Source: Hominisplanchenecus faecis (GTDB lineage Bacteria > Bacillota > Clostridia > Lachnospirales > Lachnospiraceae). Taken from it: 64,000 bases of DNA. Under the pieces are notes generated by a model. That model ran no database searches. It was not told the origin of the DNA and saw only the letters and a list, made by a program, of their open reading frames with translations. The stretch is taken from contig NZ_JAJEQE010000008.1 of the NCBI RefSeq assembly GCF_020687205.1, positions 22,142-86,141 of the forward strand, written 5' to 3'. The position numbers and the translations under genes are program-made. Below are positions 26,768-33,961 of the stretch, piece after piece. Numbering within the stretch: position 1 is the first letter of the stretch; each line of letters opens with the position of its first letter.

Positions 26768-27430
26768 TTATTCTTGCTCTTTTTCATTTTCCGGCTGTTT
26801 TTCCACAGACCAGACACTTACCTGATAATCGACCAGCCGCTTTCTCCAGGCCTTGTCATCCAGTGTACTGTGTCCGGTATCGGTAACGCGTTTCATCACA
26901 TAATGCATCAGAATAGAATTTACGGAAAGGGCTGCCATCTCAAAATCCATTTCTTTGACTTCCCCGGCTTCCATCTTTCTTTTCAGAAGTGTCGGCAGCC
27001 ACGGAATCCGGTTCTTCCAGATGCTTCTGACCTCTTCTTCTGACAGAAATTCCCTGACACCGTTCTCACGCACCATCATGCGGATAAATTCCAAATGCTC
27101 ATCGATCACCGTCATAAAATTGATATAGGCTGCATCCAATGCCGCATCCAGCGGCAGTTTTTCGTATACATCCTGCTTTTCCGGCTCCTGAAGCTCCTGA
27201 AACATTTCCTGCATATTGCCGGTGATGACTTCTTTGAAAATTTCTTTTTTCCCACCTGGAAAATAATGATACAGAAGTCCGTCCGCCAGATCCACACTGC
27301 GGTTGATCATACGGACCGTCGTTCCTTTATAACCATTTTGTGCAAACAGATGTTGTGCCGATGTGAGCAGTTTCTGTCTGGTTGCCGCCGCCTGCTCCTG
27401 TCTCTGATTTTTTGTCCCCTGACTGCTCAT
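26768..27430 (-). CDS. TetR-family regulator of the exporter operon
   Basis: A 220-residue regulator. The N-terminal helix-turn-helix has the pattern ATRQKLLTSAQHLFAQNGYKGTTVR. The C-terminal ligand-binding domain follows. The ATG at 27430 lies seven bases after AGGAGG, and a GTG two codons earlier overlaps that spacing. First gene of the operon TetR, two ABC half-transporters, cytidylate-kinase-like protein. A GTTCAAC direct repeat upstream is a likely operator, so it is probably an autorepressor released by an exported compound. Confidence 0.88.
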   Translation of the reverse strand: MSSQGTKNQRQEQAAATRQKLLTSAQHLFAQNGYKGTTVRMINRSVDLADGLLYHYFPGGKKEIFKEVITGNMQEMFQELQEPEKQDVYEKLPLDAALDAAYINFMTVIDEHLEFIRMMVRENGVREFLSEEEVRSIWKNRIPWLPTLLKRKMEAGEVKEMDFEMAALSVNSILMHYVMKRVTDTGHSTLDDKAWRKRLVDYQVSVWSVEKQPENEKEQE

Positions 27431-27452
27431 TTTCACACCTCCTGTAACTTTT

Positions 27453-27472
27453 CGTTCAACATTTGTTCAACG
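27453..27472. promoter_or_regulatory. Putative TetR operator
   Basis: CGTTCAAC ATTT GTTCAACG: two copies of the near-palindromic GTTCAAC, 23 bases upstream of the regulator's start codon. The assignment to this regulator is by position only. Confidence 0.45.
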
Positions 27473-27681
27473 AGAATATAGCACCCTGCCCGGTATCTGT
27501 CAACGACTTTATATTTTTTTCATTTTCTTTCTCTTTTGTTTGTCGCTTTTTGCTGTGTTTGTCACTCTTTACTGGTAAACAACTGAGATTTCTCCATTTT
27601 TTTCTCACTTTTTTATCTTATGATAACGTGGTATTTTCTTATGCTTTGTGTTAAAATATCTGCGGATTCCTAATCCTTTAC

Positions 27682-27742
27682 GGCATCTTCTGCCCGCAGC
27701 ATCATGAGCAGATTTTCCATGATGTCGGGGGCAACAGATGCC
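27682..27742. repeat. Long imperfect hairpin in the lipoprotein leader
   Basis: GGCATCT at the left end pairs with AGATGCC at the right, with inner pairs GCCC/GGGC and ATCATG/CATGAT. The loop is about 11 bases. No T-run follows, so it is not a standard terminator. The GATGCC ends recall those of the repeats at 379 and 7323, though the interior differs. Confidence 0.5.
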
Positions 27743-27794
27743 CTGTAAATAGTTTCCGAAATTTATTAATTAATAAGAAATGAGGTCTTTTATT

Positions 27795-28463
27795 ATGAAG
27801 AAAAAAATTGCTATGCTACTGTGTGCCACACTGTTCTGTGCGTCTGCACTGACCGGATGCTCAAATCTTGACAACGCCGGTACAACCGCTTCTTCCCGTT
27901 CTGCTGCCGATTCAGTCGTTGCAACTGAAAGTGCCGCAGAATCTGAAACTGCTGACCATTCCGAGACAGCTGCTGAATCTGAGGCTGCTGATACCGAGGC
28001 ATCTTCTGAAAATGTGACAGCAACCGAAGCTGCCGCTGATATCTCCGATACCACGGTTGCCGGATGGCAGTTCGTTGTCGAAAAACTGGAAAAGAACAAA
28101 TCTCTGGAAAACGTCAGCGTTGACCTTGGATACACCGGCGTTGAGACAAATGATTATGTGAAGGAAGCTTCTGACGGAAACGTTTATTATCTGATCAAAA
28201 TGCAGATCAACAAAGATGGCAGCACGGAAGTCATCGACTGGGCTTCCCTGAAACTGACCGACAGCGACGGAAATGAATACACCCGCATTGATGATGAATT
28301 CCTGACCAATCTTGGCATGACACGTATGTCAGGAACCAAACTGAACTTTGGTTCCAACGAAGGCTGGATCGCTTTCGAGATCAAGGAAGATGCTTCCGGT
28401 CTTACCTTATCTTACCCATTTGAATCCGAAACTTATTCCTGTGAATTACCGGATCTTCAGTAA
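27795..28463 (+). CDS. Lipoprotein of unknown function with DUF4352-like domain
   Basis: A 222-residue exported lipoprotein. The lipobox is LTGC near residue 22. A linker of about 60 residues rich in Ala, Ser, Glu and Thr leads to a globular domain of about 130 residues. The VEKLEKNKSLENVSVDLGYTG start and the YLIKMQINKDG strand resemble DUF4352 immunoglobulin-like modules, but the match is weak. The start at 27795 is preferred to the in-frame ATG at 27780, which coincides with the GAGG box. It lies 87 bases before the arylsulfotransferase gene and has a similar low-complexity linker. Confidence 0.75.
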   Translation: MKKKIAMLLCATLFCASALTGCSNLDNAGTTASSRSAADSVVATESAAESETADHSETAAESEAADTEASSENVTATEAAADISDTTVAGWQFVVEKLEKNKSLENVSVDLGYTGVETNDYVKEASDGNVYYLIKMQINKDGSTEVIDWASLKLTDSDGNEYTRIDDEFLTNLGMTRMSGTKLNFGSNEGWIAFEIKEDASGLTLSYPFESETYSCELPDLQ

Positions 28464-28550
28464 TTGTTTTTCGGAAGTTCAAGCAAGAACCTGAAACTAT
28501 GATCTCTATGGCATTTTTGCCTCATATATCATGATACAAGGAGTGTTTTT

Positions 28551-30602
28551 ATGAAAAACAAAGTGCTTTTATCCCGTCTTTGCATCTGTACTCTGGCTGT
28601 TTCTCTGCTCGCCGGCTGTTCTTCCGCCGGTTCGACTTCTGAAACAACAAACAACAGTGAAACAGAAAGCATTTCTTCGGAAACAGTTTCTGAAAATGAA
28701 TCTGCAACGACCGCTTCCTTTGCTTCTCTTGAAAAAACGGATCTGTTTGAGCAACAGAACAGCATTGATGAAGCCCTGCAGCAGGAGGCATCCGCCGGAT
28801 ATTCTTTTGAAGAACCAAATGTGATCGTCAATCCTTACGGCAATTCTCCGCTGACTGCTGTCGCTGCCTTCCACACGGACAAAGAGCTTGGCGGCACGGT
28901 CACCGTTAAAGGAAAAGATGAAAAAGATGACATTACCGGAACTTTCGAAGCTGCGACGGATCATCTTGTCCCGATCTACGGGCTGTACAATGGCGATACG
29001 ACAGAAGTAGTCCTGACACTGGAGGATGGCACTTCCACAACCGTAGAAGTTACCACCGAAAAGACTGAGGTCAATGTCGGCACGATCGAGACAACCATGA
29101 GTGATGATTCTGCCTATGATTATTCCAATCTGACATTTGTCTGCTCTTCTGCAGGTATGCTCTACGCACTGGACAGTGCCGGTGACATCCGCTGGTACTT
29201 CACAGATGGCGGAGTACTTGGCGTTCATCAGCTGAAGAATGGTCATCTGATGATGCCGACTTCTTTTCTTCTGAAGAGTATGTACTACAAAGCAGGCCTT
29301 CAGGAAATCGATCTGAGCGGTAAGATTTATCACCAGTACATGATCCCGGGTGGTATGCACCACGATTTCCAGGAACTGCCGGACGGCAATCTGCTGGTTG
29401 CCGGAGACAGTCCGGATCTTTCCACCGTAGAAGATTATGTTGTGGAGATCGACCGTGAAAGCGGCGAGGTTGTCTGGGAATTTAACGCTGCCGATGCGAT
29501 CGACAAAGAAGACGGACAGTCCGCTTCGATCGCAACCGACGGTTCCGATGAAATCGACTGGTTCCATAATAATTCTCTGTGGTACGATGAGAAAAATGAT
29601 CTGGTTCTGCTTTCTGCACGCCATAAAGATGCGATCATCGCCATCCACAAATCGGACAAATCTCTTGCCTGGATCCTCGGTGATCCTGCCAACTGGAATG
29701 GCGTAGATAAAAAATATTTCTTCACCCCGACCGGTGATGATTTTGAATGGCAGTATGCACAGCATCAGATCACTATGCTTGATAACGGTGATATTATGAT
29801 GTTTGACAATGGTACTGCAAAAGTAAAATTAAGCGATAATGACAACCGTGTTTCCGGCGATGATATCTACTCCAGAGCTGTCGTTTACCATATCAACACC
29901 GATGATATGACAATCGAACAGGTCTTTGAGTATGGAAAAGAACGCGGACCAGAGTGGTATTCTGACTGGATCTCCGGTGTGATTTCCCTGGATGGCACAA
30001 AAGACCAGCTCTGGATCACAGCCGGTGCCAACCTCTATGATGAAGAAAACAACCGCTATGATCACTATCCGACCGACATGATGAAGCAGGGACTGATCAA
30101 ACGCACCCATATCGACCAGGTATCAAACGGCACACTTGCTTACGAGATTCTGATCTCCGGCGATACTTATGCGTCCCTGACTTACCGTTCTCTCCGCCTG
30201 CCGCTCTATACCGAAGGAGCCACACTTGATGTAAATGCAAAAGGCGAGCTGCTTGGAACACTTGGCGAAACTGCCACCGCAGATTACACTGCACCGCTTG
30301 ATGATGCTGCAGCACTTCCGGATGGCTGGGAATTTACCCTGGATGATGCGAAATTCTCTTTGAAAGGTGCGTACACTACAGACAAAGCTTCCGATGCACT
30401 GGAAGATGCTTACGTGATCTTAGTAAGCGGAGATGAGACAAAAGCTTACGCACTGACCCAGTATGGCACTGCCGGTGACGATGCAACAAAAGTTACCGTT
30501 TCCGGATGGGTTTCCCCGGTTGCTCTGGAAGGCAAGACCTGGGATATTTACCTTTCTGTCGATGGGCAGGTTTATGAAAGCGGATATTCCATCGCATTGT
30601 AA
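28551..30602 (+). CDS. Aryl-sulfate sulfotransferase lipoprotein (AssT family)
   Basis: A 683-residue surface lipoprotein (lipobox LAGC near residue 23) that would move sulfate between phenolic compounds without PAPS. An N-terminal beta-sandwich-like region (about 90-180) precedes a six-bladed propeller. The catalytic set known from E. coli AssT is conserved: His270/His271 in GMHHDFQ, His339 in DWFHNNS, Arg357 in SARHKD, and His405 in YAQHQIT, the last equivalent to the sulfated histidine. E. coli AssT is periplasmic and paired with Dsb proteins. Here the enzyme is lipid-anchored on a Gram-positive cell. In gut bacteria such enzymes act on phenol and drug sulfates. Confidence 0.88.
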   Translation: MKNKVLLSRLCICTLAVSLLAGCSSAGSTSETTNNSETESISSETVSENESATTASFASLEKTDLFEQQNSIDEALQQEASAGYSFEEPNVIVNPYGNSPLTAVAAFHTDKELGGTVTVKGKDEKDDITGTFEAATDHLVPIYGLYNGDTTEVVLTLEDGTSTTVEVTTEKTEVNVGTIETTMSDDSAYDYSNLTFVCSSAGMLYALDSAGDIRWYFTDGGVLGVHQLKNGHLMMPTSFLLKSMYYKAGLQEIDLSGKIYHQYMIPGGMHHDFQELPDGNLLVAGDSPDLSTVEDYVVEIDRESGEVVWEFNAADAIDKEDGQSASIATDGSDEIDWFHNNSLWYDEKNDLVLLSARHKDAIIAIHKSDKSLAWILGDPANWNGVDKKYFFTPTGDDFEWQYAQHQITMLDNGDIMMFDNGTAKVKLSDNDNRVSGDDIYSRAVVYHINTDDMTIEQVFEYGKERGPEWYSDWISGVISLDGTKDQLWITAGANLYDEENNRYDHYPTDMMKQGLIKRTHIDQVSNGTLAYEILISGDTYASLTYRSLRLPLYTEGATLDVNAKGELLGTLGETATADYTAPLDDAAALPDGWEFTLDDAKFSLKGAYTTDKASDALEDAYVILVSGDETKAYALTQYGTAGDDATKVTVSGWVSPVALEGKTWDIYLSVDGQVYESGYSIAL

Positions 30603-30679
30603 AAGATTTGCACAAAACATGAACTATCTGCAGATCATCTCAGAAAGTATGCTTATTTCTGATTGATTCTGTATAAAAG

Positions 30680-30711
30680 ACCGGGGATTTCTCGTGTGAG
30701 AAATCCCCGGT
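30680..30711. terminator. Strong bidirectional terminator
   Basis: ACCGGGGATTTCTC and GAGAAATCCCCGGT form a perfect 14-base stem with a four-base loop, T-rich on both flanks, between convergent genes. Confidence 0.85.
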
Positions 30712-30715
30712 TCTA

Positions 30716-31513
30716 TTATTCCCTGTCTTTTGTTAAATGATAATCTTTCAGGCATCGTTTCAGCCCTTCCTTCGCATCACTGAAAAGGATTCCTCTCTCC
30801 TTTGCTTTTGTACAGTCCATCCACAGATTATGTGCCGGCGGCACTTCTTCCGGTTTCCTGTCACTTTTCAGGAAGTGCAGCATTTCACAGGTGATATCAT
30901 ACATCGTCTGCTTCGTTTCACTTCCAAAATTGTAAACGCCTCCCGGAAGCATAAAAATCTTCGGCATATTTTCTGCAACTTCACGAAGATAGGTGATCCC
31001 CCGGTACTGTTTTCCAAACGTCAGAACCTGCTTTTCGTTTAACAGCATACGAAGATAATTTGACCTTTCTGCCGGATAATCATACATCCACTCTGCCCGC
31101 AGCATCACCGCATCCGGCTTCACATCCATAACCCTCTGTTCCATCTCCAGCTTATGCCTGCCGTAAACATTACAGGGACTGGCATCCTCTTCCTTATATG
31201 GTCCTTCACCTGCACATCCGCGGTATACCTGATCCGAACTGAAACAGATCAATTTTTGTTCTTTCGCTGCTTTTGCCAGAAACAACGGCAGACGCACATT
31301 TGCTTCATAAGATGCCCCCGGATCTTTTTCACACGTCCCGACATCTGAGATTGCTGCTGTATGGATGATAACGTCTGCTCTGCTTTTCTCAATCATGTTT
31401 CGGATCTGTTCTTCGCTCATACCTCGCATGGACGGTGCCGCAACCGTATCATCCAGATCCTGCATCAGACGATTGCCCACAAAACCATGAGCACCTGTGA
31501 TTAATATTTTCAT
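30716..31513 (-). CDS. RmlD-like NAD(P)-dependent sugar nucleotide reductase
   Basis: A 265-residue extended short-chain dehydrogenase. It begins MKILITGAHGFVGNRL with the GxxGxxG cofactor loop, shows SSDQVYRG (catalytic Ser/Thr region) and the active-site YGRHK near residue 147. It resembles dTDP-4-dehydrorhamnose reductase (RmlD), but the rest of the rhamnose pathway is absent here, so the substrate is uncertain. It is the last host gene before the prophage. Confidence 0.85.
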   Translation of the reverse strand: MKILITGAHGFVGNRLMQDLDDTVAAPSMRGMSEEQIRNMIEKSRADVIIHTAAISDVGTCEKDPGASYEANVRLPLFLAKAAKEQKLICFSSDQVYRGCAGEGPYKEEDASPCNVYGRHKLEMEQRVMDVKPDAVMLRAEWMYDYPAERSNYLRMLLNEKQVLTFGKQYRGITYLREVAENMPKIFMLPGGVYNFGSETKQTMYDITCEMLHFLKSDRKPEEVPPAHNLWMDCTKAKERGILFSDAKEGLKRCLKDYHLTKDRE

Positions 31514-31613
31514 GTTATCGCTCGCTTTCTATATTCTGACAACAGCCAGTTTAATCGTTTCGATTCTTATATACATGTATAAAAAAATGTTAGTCAAATC
31601 TTAGTCAATTATA

Positions 31614-31648
31614 AGAAAGAGCACCCTTTCACAGGATGCTCTTTCTTT
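31614..31648. terminator. Hairpin next to the attachment site
   Basis: AAGAAAGAGCA-CC and GG-TGCTCTTTCTT form an 11-base stem. The T-run (TTTTGTTTTTT) is on the plus-strand side. Only a weak TATAATT follows on the minus strand, where a terminator for the original tRNA gene would be expected. Confidence 0.55.
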
Positions 31649-31680
31649 TGTTTTTTCCGTATTTTCGGGCTTTTTCTGTC

Positions 31681-31722
31681 AAGCTGGAAAAGGGACTTGA
31701 ACCCTCGACCCCTTCATTACGA
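31681..31722. mobile_element. Left attachment site core of the prophage
   Basis: The 42 bases correspond to the 3' part of a tRNA-Thr(CGT) gene from the anticodon loop to the discriminator. Host sequence lies to the left and phage sequence to the right. The other copy should lie at the right prophage end, outside the window, joined to an intact tRNA 5' half. Confidence 0.7.
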
Positions 31723-31748
31723 GTGAGGATGACACTCATCGTTACAGC
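31683..31748 (-). pseudogene. tRNA-Thr(CGT) 3' fragment in a shortened tRNA-like fold
   Basis: The 3' half is tRNA: anticodon CGT in TCGTAA, the T arm GAGGG-TTCAAGT-CCCTT, and acceptor TTCCAGC. The 5' half does not match a real tRNA. The acceptor GCTGTAA has one mismatch, the D arm is GATGA-GTG-TCATC with a three-base loop lacking GG, and the anticodon stem CCTCA/TGAAG has one mismatch. Total length is only 66 bases. It is best read as the attachment remnant. Confidence 0.7.
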
Positions 31749-31865
31749 TTGATTTTATCAGGTTTTCTTTTATCTTTATTGCTTCTGACTACTTTTTTGA
31801 CTACTTTTTAATCTGCTACTATTCTATATATTTTTTTCTTGTATTGTCAAGCCTTTTCTGACTCT

Positions 31866-32744
31866 TTATACTCTCTCCACTTTCTTCAGATACACCCATC
31901 CTACACCGCTTTTCAGCTTGCCGAATCCATTCTTTTCTTCTACGATCTCGTACTTACCTGGCTGCAAAAATGTTCTGGCAGCACTGTAAGTTTTGGCCGG
32001 TCCTGTCCTGATTGGAACATTTGCGGTTTTCGACCGCACCTTGTATGGGAGTTTTGCGGATGTGTACACCTTTTTACCGGCATCGTTGTAGACATGATAA
32101 CCGGCATGCTGATCTGCACACTGCTTGGCTTTCTTGATCGTCTTAAATGCCCCGATCTGGCTGCTGGCGTTCTTCCAGGTCTTGCGGACACGGTACCATG
32201 GTTTCGTGGTTGCCGGAAGAATGTCGCCGGATCCGGCAATTTTTTTCTTGAACTCATTCCACGTCCAACTGGTATTATAGTGGTTGTTGTGCACATACGG
32301 TGCCGGGCATACCTTGTTGACAATATCATAATGCCGAAGGACATGGTCTGCAGCGATTCCAAGCTGCCCCATCAGCTGCTTGACCAGCCAAACACACGCC
32401 TCCTGAGTTTCCTGCGTGAAATACCATGTTGGATCATTCGCACTTGCGGCATTGCCGTCACACTTGCAACACATCTCGATGCTGATCGTGTTATAGTTGT
32501 TGGCTTCCGGGTGCTTCTGTGCATAATAACCTGCCGTTCCTACTGCCCACGGTACCGCATCCAGACTGCAACGCTGGTAGATAGTGCCGTCCCAATAGAT
32601 ATAGAAATGGGCACCACAGCCATCAGATGCCAGATCATGGTTCTGGCCGACCACACCCAGATAATGCACTGCAATATACTTCTTTTTGTTGCCCCATGCC
32701 GGGACTCGGTTCGATGATATAGCGTTTGTGATTTTGTAACTCAT
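31866..32744 (-). CDS. Phage endolysin: N-acetylmuramoyl-L-alanine amidase with SH3-like wall-binding tail
   Basis: A 292-residue lysin that cuts the bond between muramic acid and the peptide stem. The amidase_2 domain occupies about 1-165. Zinc ligands are His27 (AVHYLG), His138 (LRHYD) and Cys146 (VCPAP), with Glu90 probably catalytic. The middle region has an SPOR-like pattern (FKTIKKAKQCADQHAGYHVY). The C-terminal about 70 residues form an SH3_3 domain (VPIRTGPAKTYSA, VGWVYLKKV). An ATG 20 codons upstream lies inside a terminator hairpin, so the MSYK start is used. Confidence 0.92.
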   Translation of the reverse strand: MSYKITNAISSNRVPAWGNKKKYIAVHYLGVVGQNHDLASDGCGAHFYIYWDGTIYQRCSLDAVPWAVGTAGYYAQKHPEANNYNTISIEMCCKCDGNAASANDPTWYFTQETQEACVWLVKQLMGQLGIAADHVLRHYDIVNKVCPAPYVHNNHYNTSWTWNEFKKKIAGSGDILPATTKPWYRVRKTWKNASSQIGAFKTIKKAKQCADQHAGYHVYNDAGKKVYTSAKLPYKVRSKTANVPIRTGPAKTYSAARTFLQPGKYEIVEEKNGFGKLKSGVGWVYLKKVERV

Positions 32745-32773
32745 ATTCTCTACCTGCCTTTCGTTTTTGTATA

Positions 32774-32802
32774 CAAAAAGAGAGCCTGTTTCCAAGCTCT
32801 CC
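32774..32802 (-). terminator. Terminator between the ORF6N gene and the endolysin gene
   Basis: GGAGAGC/GCTCTC stem, loop TTGGAAACAG, then TTTTTGT on the minus strand. It closes the repressor/ORF6N unit, 28 bases after the ORF6N stop. Confidence 0.75.
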
Positions 32803-32829
32803 ATTGATTTAAATTTATATATGTCGCTC

Positions 32830-33558
32830 CTATTTCTGTTTTGCTTTAATATCTAACATACGAATCATCATAAAAGCTGCACGTTCTGCCTGTTCATTAT
32901 AATCTTTTGCCAAAGGACTATTTATGATATTCCCGGCATTATAATGCACAAAATAATGTGCCAGCTCATATGCCATTTCATAAACCACTTTCTCAAACAT
33001 CTGATTTTTATGAACTGCAATCCTTTTCCCTTTTAACATGCTGTCATATCCCGGAATGTCCTTAATCTTTAAAACAACATCCTGATCTTCTGCCAATGCC
33101 AGCAGATTTTTAAAAATAAATACTGGTTCTTCCATATATGGAATTGCAACTCGTCTTTTAACTGGTTCTGTTTTTACTTGTGCCGGAACTACTTCTTTCT
33201 TTTCTGGAATCTCCGGTTCTTTTTCCTTAACTCTGAAATAGAAGTCAACCAGATAATCATATACCTGCCATGCCTTGTCCGTGTTAAGGGATTTCGCATG
33301 GAGCAAAGCTCCTTTTTCAGTCCAGAGATACAGGTGTGAAGTTCTATTTTTGACCACCTCGATTTTTTCTAGGTGCTTCTTAACTTCCTTCAATTCATCT
33401 CCGGTCAAAGATATATAATGCTTTCCTTCTACGAATCGAACTCTATTATTTTTGAAATTCTGATGTATCTGTATTTCTTTAACTTCGTATGCTTCTGCAA
33501 TCTGTCTTGTAGTTAATACTCTAATTCCTTTGACTTCTACGATCTGTGGTAAATTCAT
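32830..33558 (-). CDS. ORF6N-domain protein fused to an IrrE/ImmA-like region
   Basis: A 242-residue protein. Residues about 5-110 form an ORF6N-type DNA-binding or antirepressor domain (VKGIRVLTTRQIAEAYEV, FVEGKHYISLTGDEL). After a charged linker, residues 145-240 resemble the zinc-peptidase fold of ImmA/IrrE proteins. The HExxH motif, however, reads YELAH (197-201) with Tyr in place of the first His, and Glu222 or Glu225 could be the distal ligand. It is therefore probably a non-catalytic binder, or has shifted metal ligands. It lies between holin and endolysin with its own terminator. Ribosome binding site AAGGGG. Confidence 0.7.
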   Translation of the reverse strand: MNLPQIVEVKGIRVLTTRQIAEAYEVKEIQIHQNFKNNRVRFVEGKHYISLTGDELKEVKKHLEKIEVVKNRTSHLYLWTEKGALLHAKSLNTDKAWQVYDYLVDFYFRVKEKEPEIPEKKEVVPAQVKTEPVKRRVAIPYMEEPVFIFKNLLALAEDQDVVLKIKDIPGYDSMLKGKRIAVHKNQMFEKVVYEMAYELAHYFVHYNAGNIINSPLAKDYNEQAERAAFMMIRMLDIKAKQK

Positions 33559-33586
33559 AATTTAAACCCCTTTCAAATTTTGGTTC

Positions 33587-33615
33587 TTGAAAGAAGTTTC
33601 CACCTGCATTATAAT
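33587..33615 (+). promoter_or_regulatory. Consensus promoter of a plus-strand small RNA
   Basis: TTGAAA (33587-33592), a 17-base spacer and a perfect TATAAT (33610-33615). It is opposite in direction to all surrounding phage genes. GAAGTTTCC and GGAAACTTC inverted repeats flank the start point and could be an operator. Confidence 0.65.
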
Positions 33616-33619
33616 ATTT

Positions 33620-33691
33620 ACAGAAGGAAACTTCTGTTGAGAAACAGGTTTGTGTGATTGGTAGTCTGAAACCTGTTTCTTTATTTTTTTC
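33620..33691 (+). ncRNA. Predicted prophage small RNA with two perfect hairpins
   Basis: Transcription from TATAAT would begin near 33621. The RNA would fold ACAGAAG-GAAA-CTTCTGT (seven pairs, GNRA tetraloop), then AGAAACAGGTTT/AAACCTGTTTCT (12 perfect pairs, 17-base loop), directly followed by TTATTTTTTT, a strong terminator. No open reading frame is present. It runs antisense through the gap between the ribbon-helix-helix gene and the ORF6N gene. On the minus strand neither hairpin is followed by a T-run, so the plus strand is the sensible one. No known family was recognised. Confidence 0.6.
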
Positions 33692-33869
33692 TGTTTATAC
33701 GACCTGCTATTTGATGAATACTTTCAATTCCTCTGATAATCACATCTGTTTTGGTTGTGTTTAAACTTTCTGCACATTCTGCAAGCATCCTTGCCTGTTC
33801 TTCTGTCAAACGAACCTCAAAGCGAATATTTTTAGGATTATCTGTAGGTCTTCCAGTTCTCGGGGACAT
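33681..33869 (-). CDS. Ribbon-helix-helix DNA-binding protein
   Basis: A 62-residue Arc/CopG-like repressor: a basic N-terminus, a beta-strand IRFEVRLTEEQARML and two helices ending in VIIRGIESIHQ. Its start follows GAGGTG. A promoter (TTGACT, 17 bases, TAGTAT) is covered by a GTACGTA inverted repeat at 33882-33923, suggesting autoregulation. It may repress this small module or act on the lytic switch of the phage. The insertion between holin and endolysin is typical of moron genes. Confidence 0.78.
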   Translation of the reverse strand: MSPRTGRPTDNPKNIRFEVRLTEEQARMLAECAESLNTTKTDVIIRGIESIHQIAGRINRKK

Positions 33870-33881
33870 TTTATCACCTCA

Positions 33882-33923
33882 CTTTTGTCCGTACGTATAT
33901 ACTAATTCATGTACGTACAAAAG
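33882..33923 (-). promoter_or_regulatory. Promoter and operator of the ribbon-helix-helix gene
   Basis: CTTTTGT-CC-GTACGTA on the left mirrors TGTACGTAC-AAAAG on the right. The repeat covers the predicted promoter, TTGACT (33922-33927) and TAGTAT (33899-33904) with 17 bases between them on the minus strand. Confidence 0.6.
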
Positions 33924-33961
33924 TCAAGAGTTATTTTTATTTTTTTTAATCGAGGGAACGC

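Larger units (their letters stand above)
27431..27794. other. 364-base divergent intergenic region
   Basis: It contains the putative TetR operator (27453-27472), a T-rich stretch, a -10-like TAAAAT near 27653 on the plus strand for the lipoprotein gene, and a large hairpin (27682-27742) in what would be that gene's leader. No gene was recognised. Confidence 0.5.
31514..31865. other. 352-base host-prophage junction
   Basis: From left: two TTAGTCAA copies (31591-31609), a hairpin with AAGAAAGAGCA stems (31614-31648), the tRNA fragment and attachment core (31681-31748), and two TGACTAC copies separated by T-runs (31786-31808). No protein gene was recognised. Confidence 0.6.

Noticed and set aside
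28569..29765. A 398-codon minus-strand frame opposite the arylsulfotransferase
   Set aside because: The plus-strand gene has catalytic residues and a signal peptide; the opposite frame has no recognisable domain.
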